Positions 5,905 to 13,444 of a stretch of 16,153 nucleotides of DNA are shown here, piece after piece. Position 1 is the stretch's first letter. Every line of letters starts with the position of its first letter. Source of the stretch: an uncultured bacterium (GTDB lineage: Bacteria; Patescibacteriota; Minisyncoccia; Phycocordibacterales; UBA9973); assembly GCA_903862375.1 (NCBI GenBank), contig CAIOXR010000083.1, positions 1 through 16,153 on the forward strand, in the 5' to 3' direction. Below the pieces are notes generated by a model. It did not search any database. It saw nothing but the letters and a program-made list of their open reading frames with translations, and was not told the origin of the DNA. Position numbers and translations under genes: made by a program.

Positions 5905-7629
5905 ATGGAATACAAACCAGAAAATATATGCTGTCAGAATTGCAAGAAAGACTTCATTATTGAGCCTGAGGATTTTTTGTTCTATGAGAAGATTAAGGTG
6001 CCAGCACCGACTTTTTGTCCGGAGTGTAGACTTATAAGACGATTAATAATGAGAAATGAAAGAGGTCTATATAAAAGGAAGTGTGATATGTGTAATCAGG
6101 ATAAAATACTAGTATATCCACAAGATAGTATATATAAAGTTTACTGTAGAGAATGTTTTAATAGTGACAATTGGGATGCTATTAACTATGGTAAAAATTA
6201 TGATTTTACTAAAACATTCTTTGGACAATATATGGATTTGTATAATTCTGTTCCCAGAGTGGGAATCGTCAAACAGGGGTTTAGTATAAATAGTGAATAT
6301 ACGAATAGAGCTACTGATTTAAAAAATTGTTATTTGATTTATGCTTCTGCTTACTCTGAGAATTGTAGTTATTGTTTGTTTATTTGGGAGGTTAAGGATT
6401 CAATGGATTGTTTTAGTGTAGATAAATCAGAAAGATGTTTTAGTTGTATTGATTGTAATAATTCAAATAATTTAAAATACTCCAAAGATTGTAATAGTTG
6501 TATCGATTCATATTTTCTCAAAAATTGTCGAAATTGTCAGAATTGTTTTGGTTGTGTGAATTTGCGAAATAAAAATTATTGTATATTTAATGAACAATTT
6601 ACAAAAGATGAATATTTACATAAGATTAAAGAATTTGATTTATCTAATTCAAATAACATTTTAAAAACAAAAGAAATTTTTAATAATTTTTCATATAAAT
6701 TTCCAAATGTATATATGGAATCATATCATGCAGATGATGTATCAGGTAATTGGATAAATAATTCTAAAAATACAAAATTCTCATTTACCTGTAATAATAT
6801 AGAAAATGGTAAATACTTATTTAATATTAAAGAAGCAAAAGATGCAATGGATTATTCACATTGGGGAAAAGGAAGTGAACTTATGTATGAATGTAATAGT
6901 GTAGGTATGCAATGCTCCAACATTAAATTCTCCAGCGAATCCTGGGATCAACTTATCAATGCCGAGTATTGTCATAACTGTTTCTCTTCATCAAATCTAT
7001 TCGGTTGCGTAGGATTAAAGAAGAAACAGTATTGTATCTTAAATAAACAATATACAAAGGAAGAATATGAAGAATTAATTCCTAAGATCAAACAACATAT
7101 GAATGATATGCCATTCATAGATAAAGTAGGAAGAACTATCAAATATGGTGAATTCTTCCCTTGTGATATGGTACCTTTTGCATATAATGAAAGTATAGCT
7201 TCAGAATACTTCCCTAAAACAAAAGAAGAAGTACTCAAGATGGGATTTCGATGGAAAGATATAGATAAAAAGAACTATGTCCCTAGTATAATGGGTGATG
7301 ACCTACCTCAATCTATATCAGAAGTCACAGATGATATATTAAATGAAGTTATAGGTTGTACTCATAAAGGAGAATGTAATCACCAGTGTACTTTAGCATT
7401 TAAAATCATTCCTGATGAATTACAATTCTATCGTGTGAATAATATACCTTTACCTACACTCTGTCCTAACTGTCGTCACTATGATAGATTAAAAGATAGA
7501 AATCCTATTAAACTCTGGCATAGATCCTGTATGAAAGAAGGTTGTACCAACTCATTTGAAACAATTTATGCACCAGATAGACCTGAGATAGTTTATTGTA
7601 AGGAGTGTTATCAGAAAGAAGTATATTAA
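5905..7629 (+). CDS. Cys-rich protein with a zinc-ribbon module at each end
   Basis: 574 aa. The N-terminal module has four CxxC pairs (C10/C13, C38/C41, C60/C63, C81/C84). The C-terminal module repeats the layout (C491/C495, C520/C523, C542/C547, C565/C568), and the two align: KVPAPTFCPECRLIRR against NIPLPTLCPNCRHYDR, and VYCRECF against VYCKECY. Between them lies a Cys- and Asn-rich repetitive region, also duplicated: CFGCVNLRNKNYCIFNEQ (from C214) against LFGCVGLKKKQYCILNKQ (from L365), each followed by a TK(D/E)EY helix. The spacing of Cys and aromatic residues suggests a beta-helix or metal-rich repeat fold. No catalytic motif is visible. I recall large proteins of this kind in CPR genomes, where database names such as CaiB/BaiF look like misannotations. 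There is no signal peptide. Nucleic-acid or metal binding is inference. Confidence 0.8.
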   Translation: MEYKPENICCQNCKKDFIIEPEDFLFYEKIKVPAPTFCPECRLIRRLIMRNERGLYKRKCDMCNQDKILVYPQDSIYKVYCRECFNSDNWDAINYGKNYDFTKTFFGQYMDLYNSVPRVGIVKQGFSINSEYTNRATDLKNCYLIYASAYSENCSYCLFIWEVKDSMDCFSVDKSERCFSCIDCNNSNNLKYSKDCNSCIDSYFLKNCRNCQNCFGCVNLRNKNYCIFNEQFTKDEYLHKIKEFDLSNSNNILKTKEIFNNFSYKFPNVYMESYHADDVSGNWINNSKNTKFSFTCNNIENGKYLFNIKEAKDAMDYSHWGKGSELMYECNSVGMQCSNIKFSSESWDQLINAEYCHNCFSSSNLFGCVGLKKKQYCILNKQYTKEEYEELIPKIKQHMNDMPFIDKVGRTIKYGEFFPCDMVPFAYNESIASEYFPKTKEEVLKMGFRWKDIDKKNYVPSIMGDDLPQSISEVTDDILNEVIGCTHKGECNHQCTLAFKIIPDELQFYRVNNIPLPTLCPNCRHYDRLKDRNPIKLWHRSCMKEGCTNSFETIYAPDRPEIVYCKECYQKEVY

Positions 7630-7668
7630 TTAATAATAAAGTCGATTTAATAGTTAGTAAAAATATTT

Positions 7669-8094
7669 ATGAATATAATTGATAAATTTACAAAAGCATC
7701 TGAAGATATAGTTTTCGTTTATACAATATGTGGAAACATAGAAGAAGCGAGGTCTATGGGTTACTCTGCAATAAGAGAAAAGCATGCTATCTCTATGGAT
7801 TATTGGAATATAAATTCTATATATCCTTGGCAAGGAGTTATACAAGAAATAAATCAATTTATGCTTATGTTTTCAACAAAGAAAAGATTAAGTGATAATC
7901 TTATCAAACACATAGAATCAGAACATTCATATAAAATACCTATGATAGTAACTGCAAATATTGATATGTCGAATGTACCATATTCTCTTTGGATGAATGA
8001 TGTGTTAAATAATGAAGAAGGATATATAACAGAATCAGAACAAGAAGCTATAAAAATTAGAGAAAGTGATGAAGGGTTTAATAAATTAAAATAA
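7669..8094 (+). CDS. cutA: CutA-family divalent-cation tolerance protein
   Basis: 141 aa. Residues about 13-112 follow the CutA pattern: a first strand DIVFVYTICGNIEEA with the family cysteine at C21, then SIYPWQGVIQE, FMLMFSTKKRL, a helix ending at IESEHSYKIPMI with H86, and YSLWMNDVL. CutA is a small trimeric, ferredoxin-like protein linked genetically to copper and divalent-metal tolerance; its biochemical role is still unclear. Oddities are PMI where PEI is usual, and a charged C-terminal tail of about 27 residues beyond the normal end (NEEGYITESEQEAIKI). The next gene, an MgtC-family protein, starts 18 bases on and may share the metal theme, but it could also have its own promoter. Confidence 0.8.
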   Translation: MNIIDKFTKASEDIVFVYTICGNIEEARSMGYSAIREKHAISMDYWNINSIYPWQGVIQEINQFMLMFSTKKRLSDNLIKHIESEHSYKIPMIVTANIDMSNVPYSLWMNDVLNNEEGYITESEQEAIKIRESDEGFNKLK

Positions 8095-8099
8095 TATAT

Positions 8100-8105
8100 T
8101 ATAAT
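8100..8105 (+). promoter_or_regulatory. Possible -10 box for the MgtC-family gene
   Basis: TATAAT begins 13 bases before the ATG at 8113, so the start point would fall at about 8112-8113 and the message would be leaderless. The -35 region (TTTAAT at 8077-8082, 17-base spacing) is weak. The case rests on the spacing matching that at 1140/1153 and 10538/10550. Confidence 0.4.
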
Positions 8106-8112
8106 AATACAT

Positions 8113-8595
8113 ATGGAAAATATTTTAAATGTTGGTACTTTTAGTATAGTTTTAAAACTTTTTATTGCATTGGTACTAGGTATGATTATAGGTACAGAAC
8201 GTGTTTGGGCACATAAGACTGCAGGTATGCGTACTTACGCTCTTGTCTCTATGGGGTCTGCATTATTTGTAATTATTTCGAATCAAATGGTAGATTATTA
8301 TTCAGGTTTTTCAGGAATGAATCCACTTATGATTATTTCTCAAATAGTCGTAGGTATAGGATTCTTAGGTGCTGGAGTTATTTTTAATAAAGATTCAAAA
8401 TTAATAGGTCTTACGACTGCTACTGGACTTTGGGTTGCTGCTGGTATCGGTATGGCATCGGGTTTAGGTTTGTATAATATTGCAATTATAGCTACTACCT
8501 TAACTTTATTCATATTCATAGTATTGTGGTTTATAGAAGAAAAAATAAAGAAAAGTAAATATTACCAAGAAGATAAAATTGAAGAATTAGGTTAA
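8113..8595 (+). CDS. MgtC/SapB-family membrane protein
   Basis: 160 aa, strongly hydrophobic, with about four membrane helices: about 8-25, 38-58, 68-90 and 100-138, the last possibly two helices. The family signature is clear: LVLGMIIGTERVWAHKTAGMRTYALVSMG (residues about 20-48) matches the GxxIGxERxxxxKxAGxRT pattern. It is followed by ISQIVVGIGFLGAGVIF and GLTTATGLWVAAGIGMASGLG. MgtC proteins act in magnesium limitation and in virulence in enterobacteria; members without the cytoplasmic C-terminal domain, like this one, are widespread and of uncertain role. Here the protein ends in a short charged tail (EEKIKKSKYYQEDKIEELG). A strong terminator follows 5 bases after the stop. Confidence 0.92.
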   Translation: MENILNVGTFSIVLKLFIALVLGMIIGTERVWAHKTAGMRTYALVSMGSALFVIISNQMVDYYSGFSGMNPLMIISQIVVGIGFLGAGVIFNKDSKLIGLTTATGLWVAAGIGMASGLGLYNIAIIATTLTLFIFIVLWFIEEKIKKSKYYQEDKIEELG

Positions 8596-8600
8596 TAAAT

Positions 8601-8640
8601 AAAAGCCCCCACGACAGAGTCGTGGGGGCTTTTCTGTTTT
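8601..8640 (+). terminator. Strong intrinsic terminator between mgtC-like gene and alaS
   Basis: A perfect 15-bp stem, 8601-8615 with 8619-8633, around an AGA loop. Its GC core is GCCCCCACGAC/GTCGTGGGGGC, flanked by AAAA on the left and TTTT on the right, then CTGTTTT. The flanking A and T tracts would let it work in both directions. Confidence 0.95.
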
Positions 8641-8650
8641 AACTTTTTAG

Positions 8651-8656
8651 TATAAT
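8651..8656 (+). promoter_or_regulatory. Probable -10 box for alaS
   Basis: TATAAT preceded by TTTTTAG, 11 bases after the T run of the terminator. The start point would be near 8663, leaving about 4 bases of leader before ATG 8667. No good -35 exists: that position falls in the terminator stem. Confidence 0.55.
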
Positions 8657-8666
8657 ATAAAGATAT

Positions 8667-10469
8667 ATGACATCAAATGAAATACGACAAAAGTTTCTCA
8701 AATTTTTCGAGAATCGAGGACATAAAGTTTTACCTTCTGCTTCATTAATACCAGAGAATGATCCTTCTGTACTTTTCAATACCGCCGGTATGCAACCTAT
8801 AGTTCCTTATCTACTCGGACAAACTCACCCTATGGGTACTCGTTTAGTAGATGCACAGAAATGTATAAGAACCAATGATATAGATGAAGTCGGAGATAAT
8901 AGGCACCTTACTTTTTTTGAGATGCTTGGTAATTGGTCACTTGGTGATTATTTTAAAGAAGATGCTATTAAGTGGAGCTTTCAGTTTCTTACTGATAAAG
9001 AAGAAGGTTTAGGTTTAGATATAAATCGTATCTACGTAACTGTATTTGAAGGTAATAATGATGCTCCTCGTGATACTGATGCATTTACAATATGGAAAAA
9101 GTATTTACCTGAAGGAAGAATATATTTTTTACCTGCTAAGAATAATTGGTGGAGTGCAGGTGATAATGGTCCGTGCGGAGCTGATACTGAAATATTCTAT
9201 GATCCGAGTGAAGAGCCTATCGGTGATATGACTCACGATCAATTTGTAAAAGCAGATGATGAAGGAAAAGTTATAGAAATATGGAATAACGTTTTTATGG
9301 AGTATGAGAAGGCTGATGGTAAAGTTGTAGGAAAACTTGCTAAGCATAATGTAGATACTGGTATGGGTTTTGAAAGAATTACAATGGTAGTTCAAAAAAT
9401 GAAAACAGTATTTGATACAGACTTATTCGATCAGACTATTTCTATGATAGAAGAGTTATCCGATCTAAAATATGGAGATAAAACTGACGAAGAATATATG
9501 AAGAATGGTGACCAATGTTGGGTGGATAATAGGAAATTAATGCGAATAATTGCTGATCATATACGTACTAGTGTATTTATAATTGCTGATGGAGGGTTCC
9601 CAAGCAATACAGGTAGTGGATATATACTAAGACGTATTCTTCGTCGTGTTATCCGTATAGCTCGCAAGCTATCTCTTAAGGATGGATATTTATCGAAAAT
9701 TATTGATATTATTATTAGTAAGTATAAAGATGCATATCCAGAATTAGAGAAAAATAAAAAAGTAATATTAGACGAAATATTAAAAGAAGAAATTAAATTT
9801 CATCAAACACTTGAGAACGGCTTGAAAGAATTTGAAAAGGGTACTGATCCTTTTGATCTCTATCAGAGTTATGGTTTTCCTATTGAATTAACTATAGAAT
9901 TAGCTAAAGAAAAGGGTAGAAATATAGATATAGATGATTTTAATAACAAACTTAAAGAGCATCAAAAACTTTCACAAACTTCATCAGCAGGGATGTTTAA
10001 GGGTGGGCTTGCAAATCACAGTGATAAGACTATAAAGCTTCATACTGCACACCACCTGCTTTTAGCTGGGCTACAAGCTATAGTCTCACCAGATATTAAA
10101 CAAAAGGGGAGTAATATAACTGAAGAAAGGCTTAGAATGGATTTCTTATGTGATCACAAGCTTACAGACGAAGAAAAGCAAAGTATAGAAGATTGGGTAA
10201 ATACTAGAATTCAAGAGAGTTTGAATGTAATTAGAAGAGAAATGCCATTATCAGAAGCTGAAAAACTTGGAGCTCAGATGGAATTTGGTGCAAAATATCC
10301 TGAACTTGTATCAGTTTACTTCGTAGAAGACAAAAGTGGTAATGCTATATCAAAAGAATTCTGTGGAGGACCTCATGTAACTAATACTTCTGAGTTAGGC
10401 CACTTTAAAATACTTAAAGAAGAAGCCGTCGCCGCAGGTATTCGTAGAATAAAAGCTGTATTAGAGTAA
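8667..10469 (+). CDS. alaS: Alanyl-tRNA synthetase, compact form
   Basis: AlaRS charges tRNA-Ala and hydrolyses mischarged Ser/Gly. Here 600 aa against 876 in E. coli. The class II catalytic domain is intact: LFNTAGMQP near residue 37, motif 2 FFEMLGNWSLGDYFK (83-97), motif 3 SNTGSGYILRRILRR (313-327). The zinc and editing core is present: HTAHH (H459, H463) and CGGPH (C566, H570), equivalent to E. coli H564, H568, C666 and H670. Two parts are missing. About 105 residues are absent between the tRNA-recognition region and H459, where the editing-domain beta-barrel normally sits: the sequence jumps from LSQTSSAGMFKGG to HTAHH. Everything after the editing core (coiled coil and C-Ala/DHHA1 domain) is also gone, the protein ending AAGIRRIKAVLE. 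In motif 3 the usual RGY reads SGY. Starts at ATG 8667 after a terminator and its own -10. Confidence 0.95.
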   Translation: MTSNEIRQKFLKFFENRGHKVLPSASLIPENDPSVLFNTAGMQPIVPYLLGQTHPMGTRLVDAQKCIRTNDIDEVGDNRHLTFFEMLGNWSLGDYFKEDAIKWSFQFLTDKEEGLGLDINRIYVTVFEGNNDAPRDTDAFTIWKKYLPEGRIYFLPAKNNWWSAGDNGPCGADTEIFYDPSEEPIGDMTHDQFVKADDEGKVIEIWNNVFMEYEKADGKVVGKLAKHNVDTGMGFERITMVVQKMKTVFDTDLFDQTISMIEELSDLKYGDKTDEEYMKNGDQCWVDNRKLMRIIADHIRTSVFIIADGGFPSNTGSGYILRRILRRVIRIARKLSLKDGYLSKIIDIIISKYKDAYPELEKNKKVILDEILKEEIKFHQTLENGLKEFEKGTDPFDLYQSYGFPIELTIELAKEKGRNIDIDDFNNKLKEHQKLSQTSSAGMFKGGLANHSDKTIKLHTAHHLLLAGLQAIVSPDIKQKGSNITEERLRMDFLCDHKLTDEEKQSIEDWVNTRIQESLNVIRREMPLSEAEKLGAQMEFGAKYPELVSVYFVEDKSGNAISKEFCGGPHVTNTSELGHFKILKEEAVAAGIRRIKAVLE

Positions 10470-10514
10470 ATCAATTATTATTTGAAAATAATTATTAACA
10501 ATATTAGTTATTTT

Positions 10515-10543
10515 TTGTTTTTTATTTTTAATAATAGTATAAT
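10515..10543 (+). promoter_or_regulatory. Leaderless promoter for the actin-like ATPase gene
   Basis: TTGTTT (10515-10520), a spacer of exactly 17 bases, then TATAAT (10538-10543). Predicted start point about 10550 coincides with the A of the ATG. A T-rich run precedes and overlaps the -35. Confidence 0.75.
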
Positions 10544-10549
10544 GTAAAC

Positions 10550-11722
10550 ATGGGATTTATATTTTCATCTAAAAAAGAAAAGTTGGTTGCTATTTTTGAT
10601 ATTGGGTCTGGAAGTGTCGGAGGTGCATTAGTTAAAATTCCAAATAATAAAAATTCTCTGCCTTCTATTATTACATCCGCACGTACAGATATAGTGAATA
10701 GAAAAGATGTAGACTTTACATTATTCTTGAATGACATGATACTTGCTTTAGGTTTTACTGTTCGATCACTTTTACAAAGTAAGCTTGGTGCTCCAGATGA
10801 AGTACACTGCGTGCTTGCTTCTCCTTGGTACTTATCTGAAACTAGAATGATCAGGATGAATAAAGAGCATTCATTTGTATTTTCAAATAAAACTGTTGAT
10901 GAACTTCTTAAAAAAGAAATTGAGAATTTAACTAATAATTACAAAAATAAATATGGCAATGTGGATAGTACTCCTTTAGTCATAGAGCATCCTATAGTGA
11001 GTGTATCTTTAAATGGTTACCATATTGATGATCCAATAGGTAAGAAAACTCGCTCAGTAGAGATGAATATGATCATTTCTCTTTCTCCAAAAATTTGTAT
11101 AGATAAAATATCTGAAGCTATATCTAAAGTATTCCATCATATAACTATATCATTCTCATCATTCATGGTTTCCTCATATATAGCAGTAAGAGAAAAGTAT
11201 ATAACGAATGATTCATATTTACTTATAGACATAGGTGGTGAAGTTACAGATATTGGAATTATATATAAAGGTATTCTTAAAGAATCTCTTTCTTTTCCTT
11301 TTGGAAAGAAAACATTATTTAGAGAAATTAGTAAGAAGTTAAAAGTTGAGCTTCGTGATTCTTATGAGAAATTTAACTTATATAATAAAGGTGTATTAGT
11401 AGATAAAGAAAAAGATAAGTTTGCACCTATACTTGAATCTATCGGAAATTCTTGGGGGCAATCTTTTGGTGACTGTCTAAATAATTTACCTCGCATACTT
11501 ACTCTACCTGGTACTGTATTTCTGACTATAGATGATGATATAAAAGAATGGTTTGTGAAAGTAATTAAAGATGAAGATCATATAAAGTCCATGACAGTGA
11601 ATAATACTTTTAATATTATTTCACTTGATGGCCCTGAATTCCTTCATATATGTGATATTAAAAGTGGAGCTTGTGATCCTTTCTTGATGATTGAAGCTAT
11701 TAATGTTATGAAAAAGATATAA
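10550..11722 (+). CDS. FtsA/PilM-like actin-fold ATPase
   Basis: 390 aa, no membrane segment. The actin-family phosphate 1 loop is VAIFDIGSGSVGGALVKI near the N-terminus (about 13-30), and phosphate 2 is YLLIDIGGEVTDIGIIY with D227. Between them lies a region starting at DEVHCVLASPWYLSET that corresponds to the FtsA/PilM SHS2-like insertion, including VEMNMIISLSP. The third site, normally a GG-containing adenosine loop, reads RILTLPGTVFLTIDDD and lacks the glycine pair, so nucleotide binding may be altered. FtsA tethers FtsZ rings and PilM anchors the type IV pilus assembly complex. I see no C-terminal amphipathic membrane helix of the FtsA type. The next gene, a bitopic membrane protein, starts 3 bases after this stop, an arrangement more like PilM-PilN. 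Exact function is not decided. Confidence 0.75.
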   Translation: MGFIFSSKKEKLVAIFDIGSGSVGGALVKIPNNKNSLPSIITSARTDIVNRKDVDFTLFLNDMILALGFTVRSLLQSKLGAPDEVHCVLASPWYLSETRMIRMNKEHSFVFSNKTVDELLKKEIENLTNNYKNKYGNVDSTPLVIEHPIVSVSLNGYHIDDPIGKKTRSVEMNMIISLSPKICIDKISEAISKVFHHITISFSSFMVSSYIAVREKYITNDSYLLIDIGGEVTDIGIIYKGILKESLSFPFGKKTLFREISKKLKVELRDSYEKFNLYNKGVLVDKEKDKFAPILESIGNSWGQSFGDCLNNLPRILTLPGTVFLTIDDDIKEWFVKVIKDEDHIKSMTVNNTFNIISLDGPEFLHICDIKSGACDPFLMIEAINVMKKI

Positions 11723-11725
11723 TCT

Positions 11726-13141
11726 ATGGTAAATAAAAAGACTTTTGGAGATGTAAAAATAAATAAAGACAAACCACATTTTTCTATTAAGAAAGATGGT
11801 AATAAGATAAATATTTCTGAATCGCCCATTAAATATGATGTAGAGTATACTTCTATTTCTTCTTCTGTGTCTTATAATAAAGAAGATTCTAAAAATAATT
11901 TTTTTAATAAACTTAATAAAAAGAATATAACTGAGACTCATAAATATTCTTCTAAGAGAATATCACAGACTCCGCAAATGCCAAATAGTAGGCGTCCTAT
12001 GAATAAAATAATTCTATCATTATTTATAATTTCATTATTAGTAGGTATATTATATTTATTATCGACCATATTTTATAAAGCTGATATCGTTATTACTCCT
12101 AAAGTAAAAAGTTTTGAATTAAAAAATAGTAGTTTTATTGCGAATAGAACGAATGGTATACCATTTGAGGTAATGGTGATTGAAGACACAGACATAAAAG
12201 AGATCATTCTTACTTCCACAAAAGAAGTATCTACAAAAGCGAAAGCAGAGATAACTTTATATAATGAATATACTACTAAACCTATTAAAATTGTTGCTGG
12301 TTCATATATTGCAGATGAAAAAGGAAAAACATATAAAACAGATACGACGGTATCAATTCCTGGATATACAACTTTAGACAAACAGATTACCCCTGGTCAA
12401 GTATCTTTAGGTGCCACTGCTTTTCTTCCTGGTGATATTTATAATGGTGAACCAAAGTTATTATCAATAACTAGTTTTAAAAGTACAGATAAATATAAAA
12501 AAGTATATGGAAAGGCAAAGTCAGCTTTTACTGGTGGGTCTTCAGGATTGATTTATATACTTGATGATTCATTAAAAAACTTTTATACTTCAAATACTAA
12601 ATTATTTAAAGATAAATTAATTCGCAAATTAGTGGCCCAAGTTCCAGATGGATATATACTTTATCCTAGTGCGATGAATTTTACTTATGACATTGGAGAT
12701 AATATAATTTCCAAAAGTTCAAATATGGAGCTTGAAATAAAGGGAGTGCTATCAGCAGTTCTTATAAAGAAAGATGCGTTAATAAATTCTATTATTACTG
12801 AATTATTACCTAAAATATCAGATCAAGAAAAAAGGGAAATTATTGACCTTGATTTGTCGTCATTATCTTTTGATTTCACAAATAAGAATCAAATTATAAG
12901 TAAAGATATAAATGACTTTGCTTTTGTACTGAATGGCACACAACAAATAAACTGGACTCCTGATATAGTATCTTTAAAGTCATTATTATTAGGAAAAACT
13001 AAATCAGAAACTGTAGATATATTTAAAAATGATCCAGGAATAACCTCTGCAAGTATTAAAATTTTTCCATTTTGGATTAAAATAATACCAAATCAACTAA
13101 ATCATATATACATACAAATTAAAAATTTGACTACTAATTAA
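11726..13141 (+). CDS. Bitopic membrane protein with Baseplate-J-like extracytoplasmic region
   Basis: 471 aa. A polar, Lys/Ser/Asn-rich, probably disordered cytoplasmic tail (1-92) is followed by one membrane helix (about 94-117, KIILSLFIISLLVGILYLL) and a long outside domain rich in beta strands. Residues about 190-275 contain VSIPGYTTLDKQITPGQV, GATAFLPGDIYNG and KKVYGKAKSAFTGGSSG, a pattern I recall from CPR proteins labelled Baseplate J-like. No enzyme motif is visible. The gene is 3 bases after the actin-like ATPase gene and has no promoter of its own, so the two should be made together; a PilM-PilN-like contact between the ATPase and this tail is inference. The promoter of infA lies in its last codons. 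Confidence 0.7.
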   Translation: MVNKKTFGDVKINKDKPHFSIKKDGNKINISESPIKYDVEYTSISSSVSYNKEDSKNNFFNKLNKKNITETHKYSSKRISQTPQMPNSRRPMNKIILSLFIISLLVGILYLLSTIFYKADIVITPKVKSFELKNSSFIANRTNGIPFEVMVIEDTDIKEIILTSTKEVSTKAKAEITLYNEYTTKPIKIVAGSYIADEKGKTYKTDTTVSIPGYTTLDKQITPGQVSLGATAFLPGDIYNGEPKLLSITSFKSTDKYKKVYGKAKSAFTGGSSGLIYILDDSLKNFYTSNTKLFKDKLIRKLVAQVPDGYILYPSAMNFTYDIGDNIISKSSNMELEIKGVLSAVLIKKDALINSIITELLPKISDQEKREIIDLDLSSLSFDFTNKNQIISKDINDFAFVLNGTQQINWTPDIVSLKSLLLGKTKSETVDIFKNDPGITSASIKIFPFWIKIIPNQLNHIYIQIKNLTTN

Positions 13142-13155
13142 ATTTTTGGTATTAT
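13127..13155 (+). promoter_or_regulatory. Promoter for infA
   Basis: TTGACT (13127-13132), a spacer of 17 bases, then TATTAT (13150-13155). It is the closest match to the sigma-70 consensus in the window. The -35 lies inside the last codons of the preceding gene. Predicted start about 13162, giving a leader of about 7 bases. Confidence 0.75.
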
Positions 13156-13168
13156 ACAAATACATTAA

Positions 13169-13384
13169 ATGAATCAACAAGGAGACAACAATACGGCAAT
13201 AGGAATAGTAACAGAAGCCCTGCCAAATACACTTTTTAGAGTAGACTTAGGCGACGGTAAAATTATCATTAGTTATTTGTCTGGAAAGATGCGTATGCAT
13301 AGAATTAAAGTTTTACTAGGAGATAAAGTAGAAGTGCTCCTTGATCCATATGGTGGTAAGGGAAGAATTATTAAAAGAGGTTAA
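13169..13384 (+). CDS. infA: Translation initiation factor IF-1
   Basis: 71 aa, the normal length. IF-1 binds the ribosomal A site with IF-2 and IF-3 during initiation. It is a single S1-like OB fold with the family motifs GIVTEALPNTLFRVDLGDG, YLSGKMRMHRIKVLLGDKVEV, and the C-terminal DPYGGKGRIIKRG (usually DLTKGRITYR). The N-terminus MNQQGDNN differs from the common MAKED start but has the right length before the first strand. It leads the ribosomal cluster and has its own promoter. A second promoter and a hairpin separate it from rpmJ. Confidence 0.95.
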   Translation: MNQQGDNNTAIGIVTEALPNTLFRVDLGDGKIIISYLSGKMRMHRIKVLLGDKVEVLLDPYGGKGRIIKRG

Positions 13385-13392
13385 CGAACCCC

Positions 13393-13423
13393 TTGCATTT
13401 TTATTTAAATAGTGTAATATAAT
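13393..13423 (+). promoter_or_regulatory. Probable promoter for the rpmJ-rpoA operon
   Basis: TTGCAT (13393-13398) and TATAAT (13418-13423) with a 19-base spacer, or TAATAT (13415-13420) at 16 bases. Predicted start near 13430, leaving about 60 bases of leader that contain the hairpin at 13445-13470. Confidence 0.5.
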
Positions 13424-13444
13424 TTTGTAATACTAATGTGTATT

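Noticed and set aside
10471..10500. AT-only inverted repeat after alaS as a terminator
   Set aside because: Only a weak A/T stem of about 7 bp with a mismatch and no T tract; expected by chance in this base composition.
11718..11723. TATAAT just before the bitopic membrane protein gene
   Set aside because: It includes the stop codon of the preceding gene, lies only 8 bases before the ATG, and has no -35. The two genes are 3 bases apart and clearly one unit.
13178..13186. AGGAG sequence near the start of infA
   Set aside because: It lies inside the coding region (codons 4-6), after the ATG, and no sensible downstream start codon follows at the right distance. It is chance codon content (CAA GGA GAC).
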